A stretch of DNA of 64,000 nucleotides, taken from positions 422,432-486,431 of the forward strand of contig NZ_JAFFID010000004.1 of assembly GCF_017355955.1 (NCBI RefSeq), read 5' to 3'. The DNA is from Sabulibacter ruber (GTDB lineage Bacteria; Bacteroidota; Bacteroidia; Cytophagales; Hymenobacteraceae). A program made the translations under genes and the position numbers. The notes beneath the pieces were generated by a model. The model searched no databases, was not told where the DNA came from, and saw nothing but the letters and a program-made list of their open reading frames with translations. The stretch's first letter is position 1. Every line of letters starts with the position of its first letter. Of the stretch, positions 50,062-60,104 are shown in pieces.

Positions 50062-52299
50062 ATGACCTACAGATTACCCAGCTTCAGATCGCTTTGCAGT
50101 CTGGCGCTTGTAGCTTTTACCGTGGCTTGCTCCACTTCAGAAAAGGTGCAGCAATCGGCTACCAGCAACGCCGGCTCCACCTCCACAGCAGTAGAGGGCA
50201 ACGGCATCAACATGTCGCATGAAGCCCAGATAAATGACCTGATTTCTAAAATGACCTTGGAGGAGAAAGTGAACATGATTCACGGTGTTTCCTCTTTTAC
50301 CTCGGGCGGAGTGCCGCGTCTGGGAATCCCGGAGTTGACCATGTCAGACGGTCCGCACGGGGTACGTCCTGAGCACGGCCGCGATTGGTCATTGGACAAT
50401 GCCGGAAACGATTCTTCTACGTACCTGCCCACCGGCGTTGCCTTGGCCGCCACCTGGAACCCTGAGCTGGGCTATGCCTTCGGGGAAGTGCTGGGCAGCG
50501 AGGCCAAGGCCCGCGGCAAAGATGTGATTCTGGGTCCCGGTGTGAACATCATGCGCACGCCTTTGAACGGCCGTAATTTTGAATACCTCAGCGAAGACCC
50601 TTATCTGAGTGCCCGCATGGCGGTTGGCTATATTAAAGGAGTGCAGGACCAGGGAATTGCCGCCTGCGTGAAGCACTACGCTGCCAACAACCAGGAAATC
50701 AAACGGGCCAAAGTAAACGTGGAGATGAGCGAGCGAGCGCTTCGTGAGATTTATTTGCCTGCTTTTAAAGCCGCCATCACCGAAGGCGGTGCCCTGACCC
50801 TGATGGGCGCTTACAACAAATTCCGGGGCCAATACTGTACGCATAACCAGTATCTGATTAACGACATCCTGAAAGGAGAGTGGGGGTTCAAAGGTCTGGT
50901 GGTGAGCGATTGGGGCGCGGTGCTCAACACCATGGAAGCCATCACCAACGGCACCGATATTGAGATGGGAACCGATCTGCTGCAAATGCCCAACATCAAC
51001 TACAACAAATTCCTGCTAGGCGATACCGCAATCACGCTGGTGAAAAGCGGCAAAGTGCAGGAAGCCCTGATAGATGAAAAAGTACGCCGGATTCTGCGGG
51101 TCATGTACCACACCAATATGATTGGGGCCAAGCGCACGCCGGGTGCCTTGAGCACCAAAGCCCATCAGCAAACTGCGCAGAAAGTGGCCGAGGAAGCCAT
51201 CGTGCTCCTGAAAAACGAAGGGAATTTGCTCCCTTTGCAAAAAGGAGGCCTAAAATCCATTGCGGTGATTGGCGCGAATGCCACCCGCAAGCAAGCCATG
51301 GGCGGTGGCTCCTCGCAGGTTCGTCCGCCTTATGAAGTAACGCCTCTGCAAGGCATCCAGAAAATGGTAGGTGCTGGTGTGAAGGTTACCTTCGCACCGG
51401 GCTTTGAAGTAACCAGAGCCGAGAAGCCCAACCAGAAATTGATTGACGAGGCGGTACGAGCTGCCAAAGCCGCAGAGCGAGTGATTTATGTAGGTGGCTG
51501 GACGCACGGCTACACCGATGATTGGAACGGCGGTGCCTTTGACTCAGAAGGTGCCGATAAACCCAATCTGACCATGCCCTTCGCCCAAGACCAACTGCTG
51601 ACCGCTATCCTGAAAGCCAATCCGAACACCGTAGTCGTGCTGATTGGCGGCGGACCCATTGACATGACCCAGTGGGTAGACCAAACCAAAGCCATTGTGC
51701 AGGCCTGGTACCCCGGCATGGAAGGCGGTACTGCCGTGGCCAAAGTGCTCTTCGGGGAAACCAATCCTTCCGGCAAACTGCCGGTATCCTTTCCAAAGCG
51801 CTTACAGGATTCTCCGGCCCATGCCCTAGGCCAGTACCCAGGTGACCGCGACACTGTGAACGTGGAGTACAAAGAAGACATCTTTGTGGGCTACCGCTAC
51901 TTTGATACCTACAAGGTGGACCCGCTTTTCAGCTTCGGGCACGGATTGTCTTACACCACCTTCGGGTACAGCGACCTGAAGGTAGACCGTGACGGCGATG
52001 GTGTGAAAGTGAAGGTACAAGTGAAAAACACTGGTCCGGTAGCGGGTGGCGAAGTGGTGCAGCTGTACGTGAAAGATGACCAAGCTTCTGTGAAGCGGCC
52101 CAAGAAAGAACTGAAAGCGTTCCAGAAAGTATTCCTAAAACCCGGCGAAACCAAAACGGTGACCTTAACCCTGGGCAAGGATGCCTTCCAGTTCTACGAT
52201 GAAGGTAAAAAGCAATGGGTGCTGGAACCGGGTAAGTTCCAGATTCTGGCCGGTAGCTCCTCTAAAGATATTCGGTTAACCGGTGAGGTGACTTTATAA
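50062..52299 (+). CDS. GH3 beta-glucosidase (lipoprotein)
   Basis: The 745 aa have a lipobox AFTVAC (C23). The GH3 TIM barrel carries the nucleophile D283 in VVSDWGAV and KHYAANNQE. The alpha/beta sandwich domain has a probable acid/base E496 in DSEGADK. The C-terminal fibronectin-III-like domain (about 655-740) includes SFGHGLSYTTF. It would release glucose from debranched cello-oligosaccharides after xylose removal. It is the last enzyme of the xyloglucan cluster and ends at a bidirectional terminator. Confidence 0.9.
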   Translation: MTYRLPSFRSLCSLALVAFTVACSTSEKVQQSATSNAGSTSTAVEGNGINMSHEAQINDLISKMTLEEKVNMIHGVSSFTSGGVPRLGIPELTMSDGPHGVRPEHGRDWSLDNAGNDSSTYLPTGVALAATWNPELGYAFGEVLGSEAKARGKDVILGPGVNIMRTPLNGRNFEYLSEDPYLSARMAVGYIKGVQDQGIAACVKHYAANNQEIKRAKVNVEMSERALREIYLPAFKAAITEGGALTLMGAYNKFRGQYCTHNQYLINDILKGEWGFKGLVVSDWGAVLNTMEAITNGTDIEMGTDLLQMPNINYNKFLLGDTAITLVKSGKVQEALIDEKVRRILRVMYHTNMIGAKRTPGALSTKAHQQTAQKVAEEAIVLLKNEGNLLPLQKGGLKSIAVIGANATRKQAMGGGSSQVRPPYEVTPLQGIQKMVGAGVKVTFAPGFEVTRAEKPNQKLIDEAVRAAKAAERVIYVGGWTHGYTDDWNGGAFDSEGADKPNLTMPFAQDQLLTAILKANPNTVVVLIGGGPIDMTQWVDQTKAIVQAWYPGMEGGTAVAKVLFGETNPSGKLPVSFPKRLQDSPAHALGQYPGDRDTVNVEYKEDIFVGYRYFDTYKVDPLFSFGHGLSYTTFGYSDLKVDRDGDGVKVKVQVKNTGPVAGGEVVQLYVKDDQASVKRPKKELKAFQKVFLKPGETKTVTLTLGKDAFQFYDEGKKQWVLEPGKFQILAGSSSKDIRLTGEVTL

Positions 52300-52316
52300 C
52301 ATCTAATCAATCATTG

Positions 52317-52350
52317 AAAAGGGCATCGCTTTCCAAAGCGATGCCCTTTT
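52317..52350. terminator. Bidirectional terminator between GH3 and GH88
   Basis: AAAAGGGCATCGCTTT pairs perfectly with AAAGCGATGCCCTTTT around CC. It ends both the GH3 (+) and GH88 (-) transcripts. Confidence 0.9.
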
Positions 52351-52409
52351 CGTTTATGCCTTATTTTCTCTAAATAAGCCTAAAAACAGAAAACCAGCCT
52401 GTAAACAGG
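52351..52409. repeat. One and a half copies of the ~40-bp intergenic palindrome
   Basis: CGTTTATGCCTTATTTTC then TCTAAATAAGCCTAAAAACAG (52351-52389), followed by a half-site AAAACCAGCCTGTAAACAGG (52390-52409). Confidence 0.5.
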
Positions 52410-52450
52410 AAGCAAAGAGGAGGCAAAAGGCTGCTATTTAGTGGAAGTAC

Positions 52451-53677
52451 TTAATTCTTGCTGAGCTCCTGGTATCGTTTTAACGCTTCAATGAAGTAAT
52501 AGTCGGCATAGGTGAGCGGTACGTCTATTTCGGTGCCTTGGGGAAAATGCCCTACGCCATGTTTTATGAGGAAGCCTCCATTCGTGCCTGGCGCGTACCG
52601 GTAAGTATCACTGGACAGGCTTTGCAGCATGGTTTCTGCCGCGGCAAAGTATTCTTTGCTTGTCTTTGCTGGAACATACTGGCATAACTCCAGCAAGGCG
52701 GCGGAAGTAATGCCGGCAGCTGAGGCATCCCGCAGAGCATTTGGAATATTAGGTGCATTGAAGTCCCAATACGGAATTTTATCCTGCGGCAAATTGGGGT
52801 GATGCAGCATGAAGTCTGCAATGCCTTTTGCCTGGGCCAGGTACTTCGGGTCTTTTGTCTCTCTGTACATCACGGTAAAGCCATACAGACCCCAGGCTTG
52901 TCCCCGAGCCCAGGCAGACTCATTGGAATACCCCTGAGCTGTGCGTTTCTGCTGCACGGCACCAGTGGTTGGATCATAGTTGATCACATGATACGAGCTA
53001 TAATCGGGCCTGAAGTGGTTTTGAATGGTAGTGTTCGCGTGTGTGGTGGCAATTTCATAGAAAGAGGAGTCGCCGGTGACGCGGGTTGCCCAGAACAACA
53101 ACTCCAGATTCATCATGTTATCTATGATCACCAGATAATCTTCCTTATCTGAGTCCCAGGACCGGATCGCCCGTACTTTCGGGTCAAAGCGTGTGGCTAA
53201 CGATTTAGCGCTGTTTATCAGAATATCTTTGTATTCTGGTTTTGGAGCAATCTGGTTTGCATTCCCAAAGCTACAGTACATCATAAAGCCTAAGTCGTGG
53301 GTGGTGGTATTGTACTGCTCCTTTTTCAATACCTCCATGATGCGCATGGCTTCTTCGTAAAGTTTTTGATCAGCGGTTGATTGGTAAAGGTAAAGGAGAG
53401 TGCCCGGGTAGAAGCCACTGCACCACCAATCAGAGCCGCTGGTTTCTAATCTATTTTGGTTTGGATGAAAGGTTCTGGGAAACCGGTTGGGAGGGAGCGA
53501 AGAAGCTAAAAGTTTGTATTGGTTAGCTGACGCTGTGTACATCTGGAAAATAGTCTCCTTTGATAGGAGGTGCTTTGAGCTAAGTGATTTGCTGTTCTGC
53601 TTGCTTGAGCTACACGCCAAAAGGGAATGAAGGGCAATTAGTAGAGAGACTCTAGCAATCAAGAGATATGTCCTCAT
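52451..53677 (-). CDS. GH88 unsaturated glucuronyl hydrolase (lipoprotein)
   Basis: The 408 aa have a lipobox SLLAC (C22). The fold is an (alpha/alpha)6 barrel with SDWWCSGFYPGTLLY, D128 in HDLGFMMYCSFGN, D186 in IIDNMMNLE, and SNESAWARGQAWGLYG. The two Asp match the catalytic pair of the family, which hydrates the 4,5-double bond left by polysaccharide lyases. So its substrate is lyase-cleaved uronate chains (e.g. glycosaminoglycan, gellan, ulvan or pectin type), not xyloglucan. No lyase gene is in the window. It is convergent with GH3 and divergent from the second SusCD operon. Confidence 0.87.
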   Translation of the reverse strand: MRTYLLIARVSLLIALHSLLACSSSKQNSKSLSSKHLLSKETIFQMYTASANQYKLLASSLPPNRFPRTFHPNQNRLETSGSDWWCSGFYPGTLLYLYQSTADQKLYEEAMRIMEVLKKEQYNTTTHDLGFMMYCSFGNANQIAPKPEYKDILINSAKSLATRFDPKVRAIRSWDSDKEDYLVIIDNMMNLELLFWATRVTGDSSFYEIATTHANTTIQNHFRPDYSSYHVINYDPTTGAVQQKRTAQGYSNESAWARGQAWGLYGFTVMYRETKDPKYLAQAKGIADFMLHHPNLPQDKIPYWDFNAPNIPNALRDASAAGITSAALLELCQYVPAKTSKEYFAAAETMLQSLSSDTYRYAPGTNGGFLIKHGVGHFPQGTEIDVPLTYADYYFIEALKRYQELSKN

Positions 53678-55087
53678 AGAATATAGGGAATCGTGCCCTT
53701 TAAGATAGTATTTGTTTACCTATTCATAAGATCTGAACCTCTCGTAACATTTGCTTAATATGTTCTTAATAATTCGGTAATATAATAGCTGTGTTATTTA
53801 GTTCTTGATAATCTAAGTGTCTATTGGTTGATAATAATATAGTCTTTTGTGTGTGAGTCAATGAAAATTTCAATATAATTATCTTAGAAATGTAATATTT
53901 GAGATGAGTATATTAAGACAGTTTTAGTGAATTCGTGTCGCTGTGACAATTATAATATTTTAATGCTTAATTGTGAAGCAATAAGGAGTGCGCGCTACCT
54001 CTTTGAATGTTAAATGATAAAATATTAACTAATTAGGCGCTTTTTTAACATTTGGTGCCTATAACAAAAACATTCAGTCCCCTGCATTTTACAAATAATC
54101 TCTATTTTTAACATAGCGTAATTAGCTAGTCAAAACAAGGTGGCCAAGATTGGTTTGTTCAATCTTGGATAGAAGTAAGTCTCTTTTAATTAGGAGTAGT
54201 CTCAATCATAGTCTATACCCTATAATAAGTGAACTCTTACTTCTAATTACATGGGTTGATTCTGCATTAACCCCAGACATGAACCCTTAGTAATCATTTT
54301 ATTAACCTGAGCAGAGCATAAGGGGAGGATATAGGGATGATGTATCAACTTAGTGTGTAACCTTTTTGGTGGGGGAAAGTATTGTGGGTGCTGTTTGCTT
54401 GATAATAGGTTAAGGAAGGGTCAAAAGGGGTAGACCAATAGCCCTAAACTAGTTTCTGAGTCTGCAGAAACAGCTCCTTTAGAAAGCAGTAGGGGTTAAA
54501 GGCTGGATCAATTTACTTCTGATACAGAGATATGATAAAAAAATATCAGTTTTAAAGTCCTGTATTTCTTAACGTTGTCCTGAAATAAATCAAAAAAATG
54601 GGGAACCTATCCTGTTTTTATTGGTGTTGGTGCTGTAACTCCCAGAATGGCTATTAAGTAAATTTGAATTAAGCGCTGCTGTGTTGGAAATTCAGTAAAA
54701 ATTAAGATTTTTGAACCGCTTTGCTTGTATTTGTTTAAAAAGGCAGTAAATTTATAACTTATGCCATCGTTGGCATTGTTTATTCCCCCGTAAAGCTTGT
54801 TTCAAGCAAACAATTGATAAAAAAGTATTATAAGTCAGTATAAAATGCTTTTAGCTTTGTATAGCTATTAATAGATTTTGTAGGTCCTTCATAGATGAAG
54901 TTGAAATGTGTTGTGTGAAACGCTTTTAACTTCAAAAGGAACAGAAGCAGCAGCTCCCCTAAGCTGATTCTGAAAGAAATTGGTGTCCCAGAGTTTTCTA
55001 TTGTTTAATAAATATTAATACGTGCTTTATAACTAGGCTTCCTAGTGTGGTTTTATTACAAAGTTTCTACCTAATCCAAATTACCCT
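53678..55087. other. 1.4-kb AT-rich gap without recognisable genes
   Basis: No ORF of useful size, tRNA or repeat of the families above was seen. The base composition is clearly more AT-rich than the left part of the window. It must hold the GH88 promoter and the promoter and leader of the second SusC operon. Small RNA genes cannot be excluded. Confidence 0.5.
54852..54859 (+). promoter_or_regulatory. Candidate -7 element for the second SusC operon
   Basis: TAGCTTTG fits TAnnTTTG, giving a leader of about 225 bases before ATG 55088. There is no -33 TTG at the expected spacing, so this is tentative. Confidence 0.3.
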
Positions 55088-58000
55088 ATGACTCAAAACT
55101 TTTACACAGAAACAGATTACAGAAAAAGTAATCTTGTCTTTAAGTCCAGAACCGCATGGACAATGATAGCTATTCTGTTAGCTGTCTTTCTTCATGCGTT
55201 TGATGGTTTGGCACAGGGTGCCAGACGAACAATTACTGGGAGAGTAACCTCGGCTACTGATAACACCGGTATGCCTGGTGTAAGCGTAGTAGTGAGAGGT
55301 ACAACTAATGGTGCTTCAACTGATGCGAACGGTAACTTCTCATTAGAAGCTAGCAACACTGATGTTCTGGTGGTAACCTTCATTGGGTATGTATCTCAGG
55401 AGGTGACTGTTGGAGACAGAACAACAATCAATGTTAGCCTGCGTGAAGATGCCCAGACTCTGAATGAGGTAGTTGTGACTGGTTACGGGGAGTTAAGAGC
55501 CAGTGATGTGCCTTCGGCCCAGACTACTATTGGTTCAAAGGCTATAGAAAGAACTGTAAACACTACTGTAGAACAAGCAATTCAGGGTCGTGCCCCTGGG
55601 GTGTACGTTACTCAGAACACAGGTGCTCCTGGTGGTGGTATTTCAGTGAATATCAGAGGTATCAACTCAATCAATGGGTCTAACGAGCCTTTATATGTGA
55701 TAGATGGTGTTCAGGTGCAGGGTAATTCTTCTACTTCAGGTGTTAACCCCTTGGCTTCACTGAATCCATCTGATATAGAAAGCATGGACATTTTACAAGG
55801 TCCTTCTGCTACTGCAATTTACGGTTCACGTGGTACCAATGGTGTGGTGTTGATCACCACAAAAAGAGGTAAATCTGGTGATGTAAGAGTGAATTACTCA
55901 TTTTTAACCAGTGTTCAAACTCCGCCTAAGCCGTTAGATGTCATGAACCTGCGGGAATACGCCCAAATGGACAATGAGTACAAAGCGCTTGCAGGAGGCG
56001 CGGTGCGCGAAGATTTTCTTGATCCTTCCATTTTAGGTGAAGGAACAAATTGGCAGCGTGAATTATTTAACAGAGCGCCAATGAACAAACACCAGTTGAG
56101 TCTGAGTGGGGGAAGTGAGAATACCAGATTCTATTTATCAGGTGAGTACTTAGATCAGGAGGGCGTGGCAATAGGTTCTGGATTTGACCGTGCTTCCGTA
56201 AGATTAAACTTGGATAGCAAAGCCCGTAAATGGCTAAATTTAGGTGCAAACTTAAACTTTGCTCAAACAAACGAACAGATTTCTACAACTCAGTGGGATA
56301 TTATCAACAATGCCATTCAGTTGTCGCCTGCAATTCCGGTAAGAAATTTAGATGGAACTTATGGAGGTGGTGAGCCAAGGCTAAACCCTGACGGTAGTGT
56401 CTCTGAAGCAGAGCGTTTTACACCGCCAAACCCAATTGGCTTGGCTAATATCATCACCAATGATATGGTAAGACGTCGAATTTTGGGTGGCTTGAATGCA
56501 ACTGTGAATCTGATGGAGGGGTTGGAATTCCGCACCTCGTTTAATGCTGATTATGGAACTGGAGTTGGCACATCTTTTCAGCCAACCTACACTTTTGGGT
56601 ATCAGCGGAACACAATCGCTAGGTTAGATGTCAGAAACGAGACTAATATCTATTGGAACTGGAACCAAATGTTACAGTATGCCAAACAGTTCGGTAAACA
56701 CAGCTTAACTGTAATGGCTACACACGAATCGCAGGCATCCGAATGGCAAAATACTTCCCTTGGCAGAAGCGGTTTCAATACCAACGAGATTATAGATATT
56801 AACGCGGGTGAGCAAAATGCTCAGCAAAGAACTGGCGGAGGGCAAGGCGATTGGGCGATGGAATCTTATCTGGGTAGGATAAACTATAATTTTGCAGACC
56901 GATACATCATTCAAGGTGCATTCCGTGCCGATGGTTCAGCAAACTTTGGACCTGACAACAGATGGGGGTATTTCCCTTCTATCTCCGCGGCTTGGCGCGT
57001 TTCAGAAGAATCATTCTTTAACTTCCCGATTGTTAGTGATTTAAGATTGCGTTTTGAAACTGGTTTAACCGGAAATCAAGGCGCTGGTGGCAATATCTAT
57101 GCAAGACTCCAACAATACCCAACCGAGTGGGGATCTGGTTTCTTGGCTGCCAATTACCCTAACCCAAATTTCAAGTGGGAAGAAACCTTGACGAATAACG
57201 CAGGTATCAACCTCGGTTTGTTTGAAAACCGTATTCAGATTGAAGCCGACTACTATATTAAGAAGACCGACAACGTAATTGTTAGAAGTTCACTGCCTTG
57301 GTATATGGGCTCTACTGGTAACGGTTCTGTTCAAGCTCCTCTGGTGAACTTTGGTGCGCTTCAAAATAAAGGCTGGAGTGTGTCTCTTAACACTATCAAC
57401 CTGGACAAAGGTGGCTTTAAGTGGGAAACCAACCTGAATATTTCCCATTTCAAAGCTGAAGTTACCAAGCTTTACACCGAAACCAGTGTAGTTGCCCGCA
57501 ATGCGCCAGACTGGTATATCATGCCACTTTGGTCACAGAGAACAGTGGTAGGTGAGTCTCCGTGGTTTTTCTATGGTTTCATTGAAGAAGGCATTTTCCA
57601 AACCGTAGAGGAAGTTCAAAATAGTGCCCGTCCTGCTGATAGCCAAGGCAAACCTTTCCCTGTTGGAGAAAATAGTGTTTGGGTAGGAGATGTGAAATTC
57701 CGTGACCTGAACGGCGATATGGTCATCAACGAACAGGATATGACTAAGATTGGTAGCCCATGGCCTAAATACTTTGGTGGTTTAACCAATGACTTTTCTT
57801 ACAAAGGCTTCAACCTAAGTATCTTGTTAACCGGGACCTTCGGTAACGATGTGTACAACTACGTACGTTTCCGTAACTCAAATCCAAATAATATCAACGT
57901 GGGGCAAAATATGTTTAGAGAAGCTAGAGATTATGCCCGCGTTAATGCTGAAGGTGTATTAGAAAATCCTGGAACAACTGTACCTAGGCTTTCTGGGGGT

Positions 58001-58312
58001 GATGTAAACAAGAACTTTGCCCGTCACACCACTAAATATGTAGAAGATGGTTCTTTTGTGAGAATCAAAAACATTTCACTAAACTATACTTTACCTAATG
58101 CACTTGTTTCCAGACAAAAGATTGTAAAGGCAGTTAGAGTGGGTGCTAGTGTTCAAAACCTGCACACGTTTACCAAATACACCGGATATGACCCTGAGGT
58201 AGGTTCTTATGTTGGTCCAAATGTTACCAATGACAATGCTCCTATTGGAGTGGATACTGGTCGCTACCCAATAACTCCTATCTATTCTTTCAATTTCGGA
58301 ATCGACTTTTAA
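55088..58312 (+). CDS. SusC/RagA TonB-linked outer membrane transporter (locus 2)
   Basis: The protein has 1074 aa with a long signal segment (1-43, hydrophobic core 25-38, cut near GLAQ). It has a carboxypeptidase-D-like domain (ITGRVTSATDNTGMPGVSVV), a TonB box NEVVVTGYG, the plug signature LQGPSATAIYGSRGTNGVVLI, and a barrel ending NFGIDF. It shares architecture but little detail with the SusC at 35475, so it is not a recent duplicate. SusD follows 19 bases later. Codon use is more AT-rich than in the housekeeping genes. Confidence 0.95.
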   Translation: MTQNFYTETDYRKSNLVFKSRTAWTMIAILLAVFLHAFDGLAQGARRTITGRVTSATDNTGMPGVSVVVRGTTNGASTDANGNFSLEASNTDVLVVTFIGYVSQEVTVGDRTTINVSLREDAQTLNEVVVTGYGELRASDVPSAQTTIGSKAIERTVNTTVEQAIQGRAPGVYVTQNTGAPGGGISVNIRGINSINGSNEPLYVIDGVQVQGNSSTSGVNPLASLNPSDIESMDILQGPSATAIYGSRGTNGVVLITTKRGKSGDVRVNYSFLTSVQTPPKPLDVMNLREYAQMDNEYKALAGGAVREDFLDPSILGEGTNWQRELFNRAPMNKHQLSLSGGSENTRFYLSGEYLDQEGVAIGSGFDRASVRLNLDSKARKWLNLGANLNFAQTNEQISTTQWDIINNAIQLSPAIPVRNLDGTYGGGEPRLNPDGSVSEAERFTPPNPIGLANIITNDMVRRRILGGLNATVNLMEGLEFRTSFNADYGTGVGTSFQPTYTFGYQRNTIARLDVRNETNIYWNWNQMLQYAKQFGKHSLTVMATHESQASEWQNTSLGRSGFNTNEIIDINAGEQNAQQRTGGGQGDWAMESYLGRINYNFADRYIIQGAFRADGSANFGPDNRWGYFPSISAAWRVSEESFFNFPIVSDLRLRFETGLTGNQGAGGNIYARLQQYPTEWGSGFLAANYPNPNFKWEETLTNNAGINLGLFENRIQIEADYYIKKTDNVIVRSSLPWYMGSTGNGSVQAPLVNFGALQNKGWSVSLNTINLDKGGFKWETNLNISHFKAEVTKLYTETSVVARNAPDWYIMPLWSQRTVVGESPWFFYGFIEEGIFQTVEEVQNSARPADSQGKPFPVGENSVWVGDVKFRDLNGDMVINEQDMTKIGSPWPKYFGGLTNDFSYKGFNLSILLTGTFGNDVYNYVRFRNSNPNNINVGQNMFREARDYARVNAEGVLENPGTTVPRLSGGDVNKNFARHTTKYVEDGSFVRIKNISLNYTLPNALVSRQKIVKAVRVGASVQNLHTFTKYTGYDPEVGSYVGPNVTNDNAPIGVDTGRYPITPIYSFNFGIDF

Positions 58313-58331
58313 TTAATTAGATAACAAGCAT

Positions 58332-60074
58332 ATGATTAACAGATATATTTTAGCCGGGGCTTTTGCCGCCTTGGCTATGTTTACCGGTTGTAAAGATGAA
58401 TTTTTAGAGAGGCCACCACTGGATACTCTTACTGACGGTGCTTTCTTTAAGACCGATGCCCAGGTTTTGGCTGCCACTGCCCCTCTATATAATGTTGCCT
58501 GGAAAGATTACCATGATCAGGCTTCTTACTTCATAGGCGACATCCGCGGAGGTACTCTGTTTTACCCTTGGGAGGGTCCGGCGGAGCGGAGAGATAATGT
58601 GTTCTTTAGAGCCACCGGTGTTTCAAGATCTACTTTGTGGGCTTATCAGGCATGTTATAATGTTATTGCACAGTCAAATATGGCTATCTATAACATTAAT
58701 AAATTAGCTGGGCCAGAAGTAACACAAGCTGCTAAGAACCAAGCAATTGGTGAGGCAAGGTTTATGCGTGCAACTGCTTATAGCATTCTGGTAACTACGT
58801 TTGGTGAAGTTCCCATCATAACAGATAATGTGGCGGATTTGAACAACGCAAACAAGGTCCGGAATACCATACCAAGTGTGTGGGAATTCATTACCCGCGA
58901 TTATCTATTTGCAGCAGAAAATTTACCTACTACGGCTACGCAACCCGGAAGAGTAACCAAATGGTCAGCAGAAGGCATGTTGGCGCGTACTTACCTCACC
59001 CGGGCAGGTGTTGGCGGTTCAGGTGGCCAAAGAAACCAGGAGTTTTTAGACAAGGCTAAAGATTACGCCCAACGTGTAATTACCATGAGTGGCAAATCCC
59101 TGGTTAGGCCTTATGAGAATCTTTTCAAATACCCTTACGATAACAACGCTGAGTCTTTATTTGAAAACCAATGGGTTTTCGGAGAAAACTACGCTGCGGC
59201 TAATACCATGGCCTCCCAAATCTATCCAATGGGTGAGATCGCTGTGAATAATGATGGCTGGGGTGGTAATTATAGTGCTACTTGGTGGATGATGAGTTTG
59301 TATGAAGGCTTGATCACCAATCAGGATGACAATAATCCCGCTAACGATGGTCAAACCCTTGGTTTTACAATGGACCAACGGTTAAAGGCTACCTTTATGT
59401 TGCCTGGTTTTCATTATCCAGAAATTACAGTGAAAGATGCTAAGGGCCAAGCAAAGGAAAAATTAACTTGGCCCCAGCCTGGTACAACTGCCGAAAACAA
59501 CTTTGCTGTTATCAAAAAATATGTAGTTGGTAACGAATTAGATTTAGGCGGGCAGGCTGCTCAACAAAGGTATCCGCATAATACCTATATGTTGCGTTTG
59601 GCGGAAATGTACCTGACCTATGTGGATGCTGCAATCGGAAATGCTGAATCTACTTCTGATGCAACGGCAGTGCAATATTTTAATGCGATTCGTACCCGGG
59701 CTGGTTTAGCACCTATTGAGGGGCCAATCAAAATGGCCCGCAGCTATAATAAGATTGGAGATGATCAGGTGTTTGAAGAATGGGTGAAGGAATTTGCCAT
59801 GGAAAATCTTACCTGGTATGCCTTAGTTAGAATGCATTATTATAATCCACAGAAAACTTATGACATAATAAACGGCCAAGATAGGGCTTTATTCCTGGCA
59901 GTGGCAGATCGTTTCCCTAATCCGACTGGCTGGAAATTTACTAAGACTTCTTGGGTTACGGAAAGGAATCCTAATGTTGGCGAAGGTAATTTCTATATGC
60001 CATTACCAACTGTGGAACTGAGCCAGTCACCAAGTTTAGGGCAACCAGCCGTTGATTATGATTTTGGGGATTAA
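58332..60074 (+). CDS. SusD/RagB surface glycan-binding lipoprotein (locus 2)
   Basis: The protein has 580 aa with a lipobox MFTGC (C20). Typical text includes DEFLERPPLDTLTDGAFFKT at the N-terminus, an ARFMRATAYSILVTTFGEVP helix, and NTYMLRLAEMYLTYVDAAIG in the RagB region. It pairs with the preceding SusC as the pore lid. It is longer than the locus-1 SusD. The glycan is unknown. Confidence 0.94.
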   Translation: MINRYILAGAFAALAMFTGCKDEFLERPPLDTLTDGAFFKTDAQVLAATAPLYNVAWKDYHDQASYFIGDIRGGTLFYPWEGPAERRDNVFFRATGVSRSTLWAYQACYNVIAQSNMAIYNINKLAGPEVTQAAKNQAIGEARFMRATAYSILVTTFGEVPIITDNVADLNNANKVRNTIPSVWEFITRDYLFAAENLPTTATQPGRVTKWSAEGMLARTYLTRAGVGGSGGQRNQEFLDKAKDYAQRVITMSGKSLVRPYENLFKYPYDNNAESLFENQWVFGENYAAANTMASQIYPMGEIAVNNDGWGGNYSATWWMMSLYEGLITNQDDNNPANDGQTLGFTMDQRLKATFMLPGFHYPEITVKDAKGQAKEKLTWPQPGTTAENNFAVIKKYVVGNELDLGGQAAQQRYPHNTYMLRLAEMYLTYVDAAIGNAESTSDATAVQYFNAIRTRAGLAPIEGPIKMARSYNKIGDDQVFEEWVKEFAMENLTWYALVRMHYYNPQKTYDIINGQDRALFLAVADRFPNPTGWKFTKTSWVTERNPNVGEGNFYMPLPTVELSQSPSLGQPAVDYDFGD

Positions 60075-60104
60075 AATTTTGGATTTATAAAAAGAAGATA
60101 TTGT

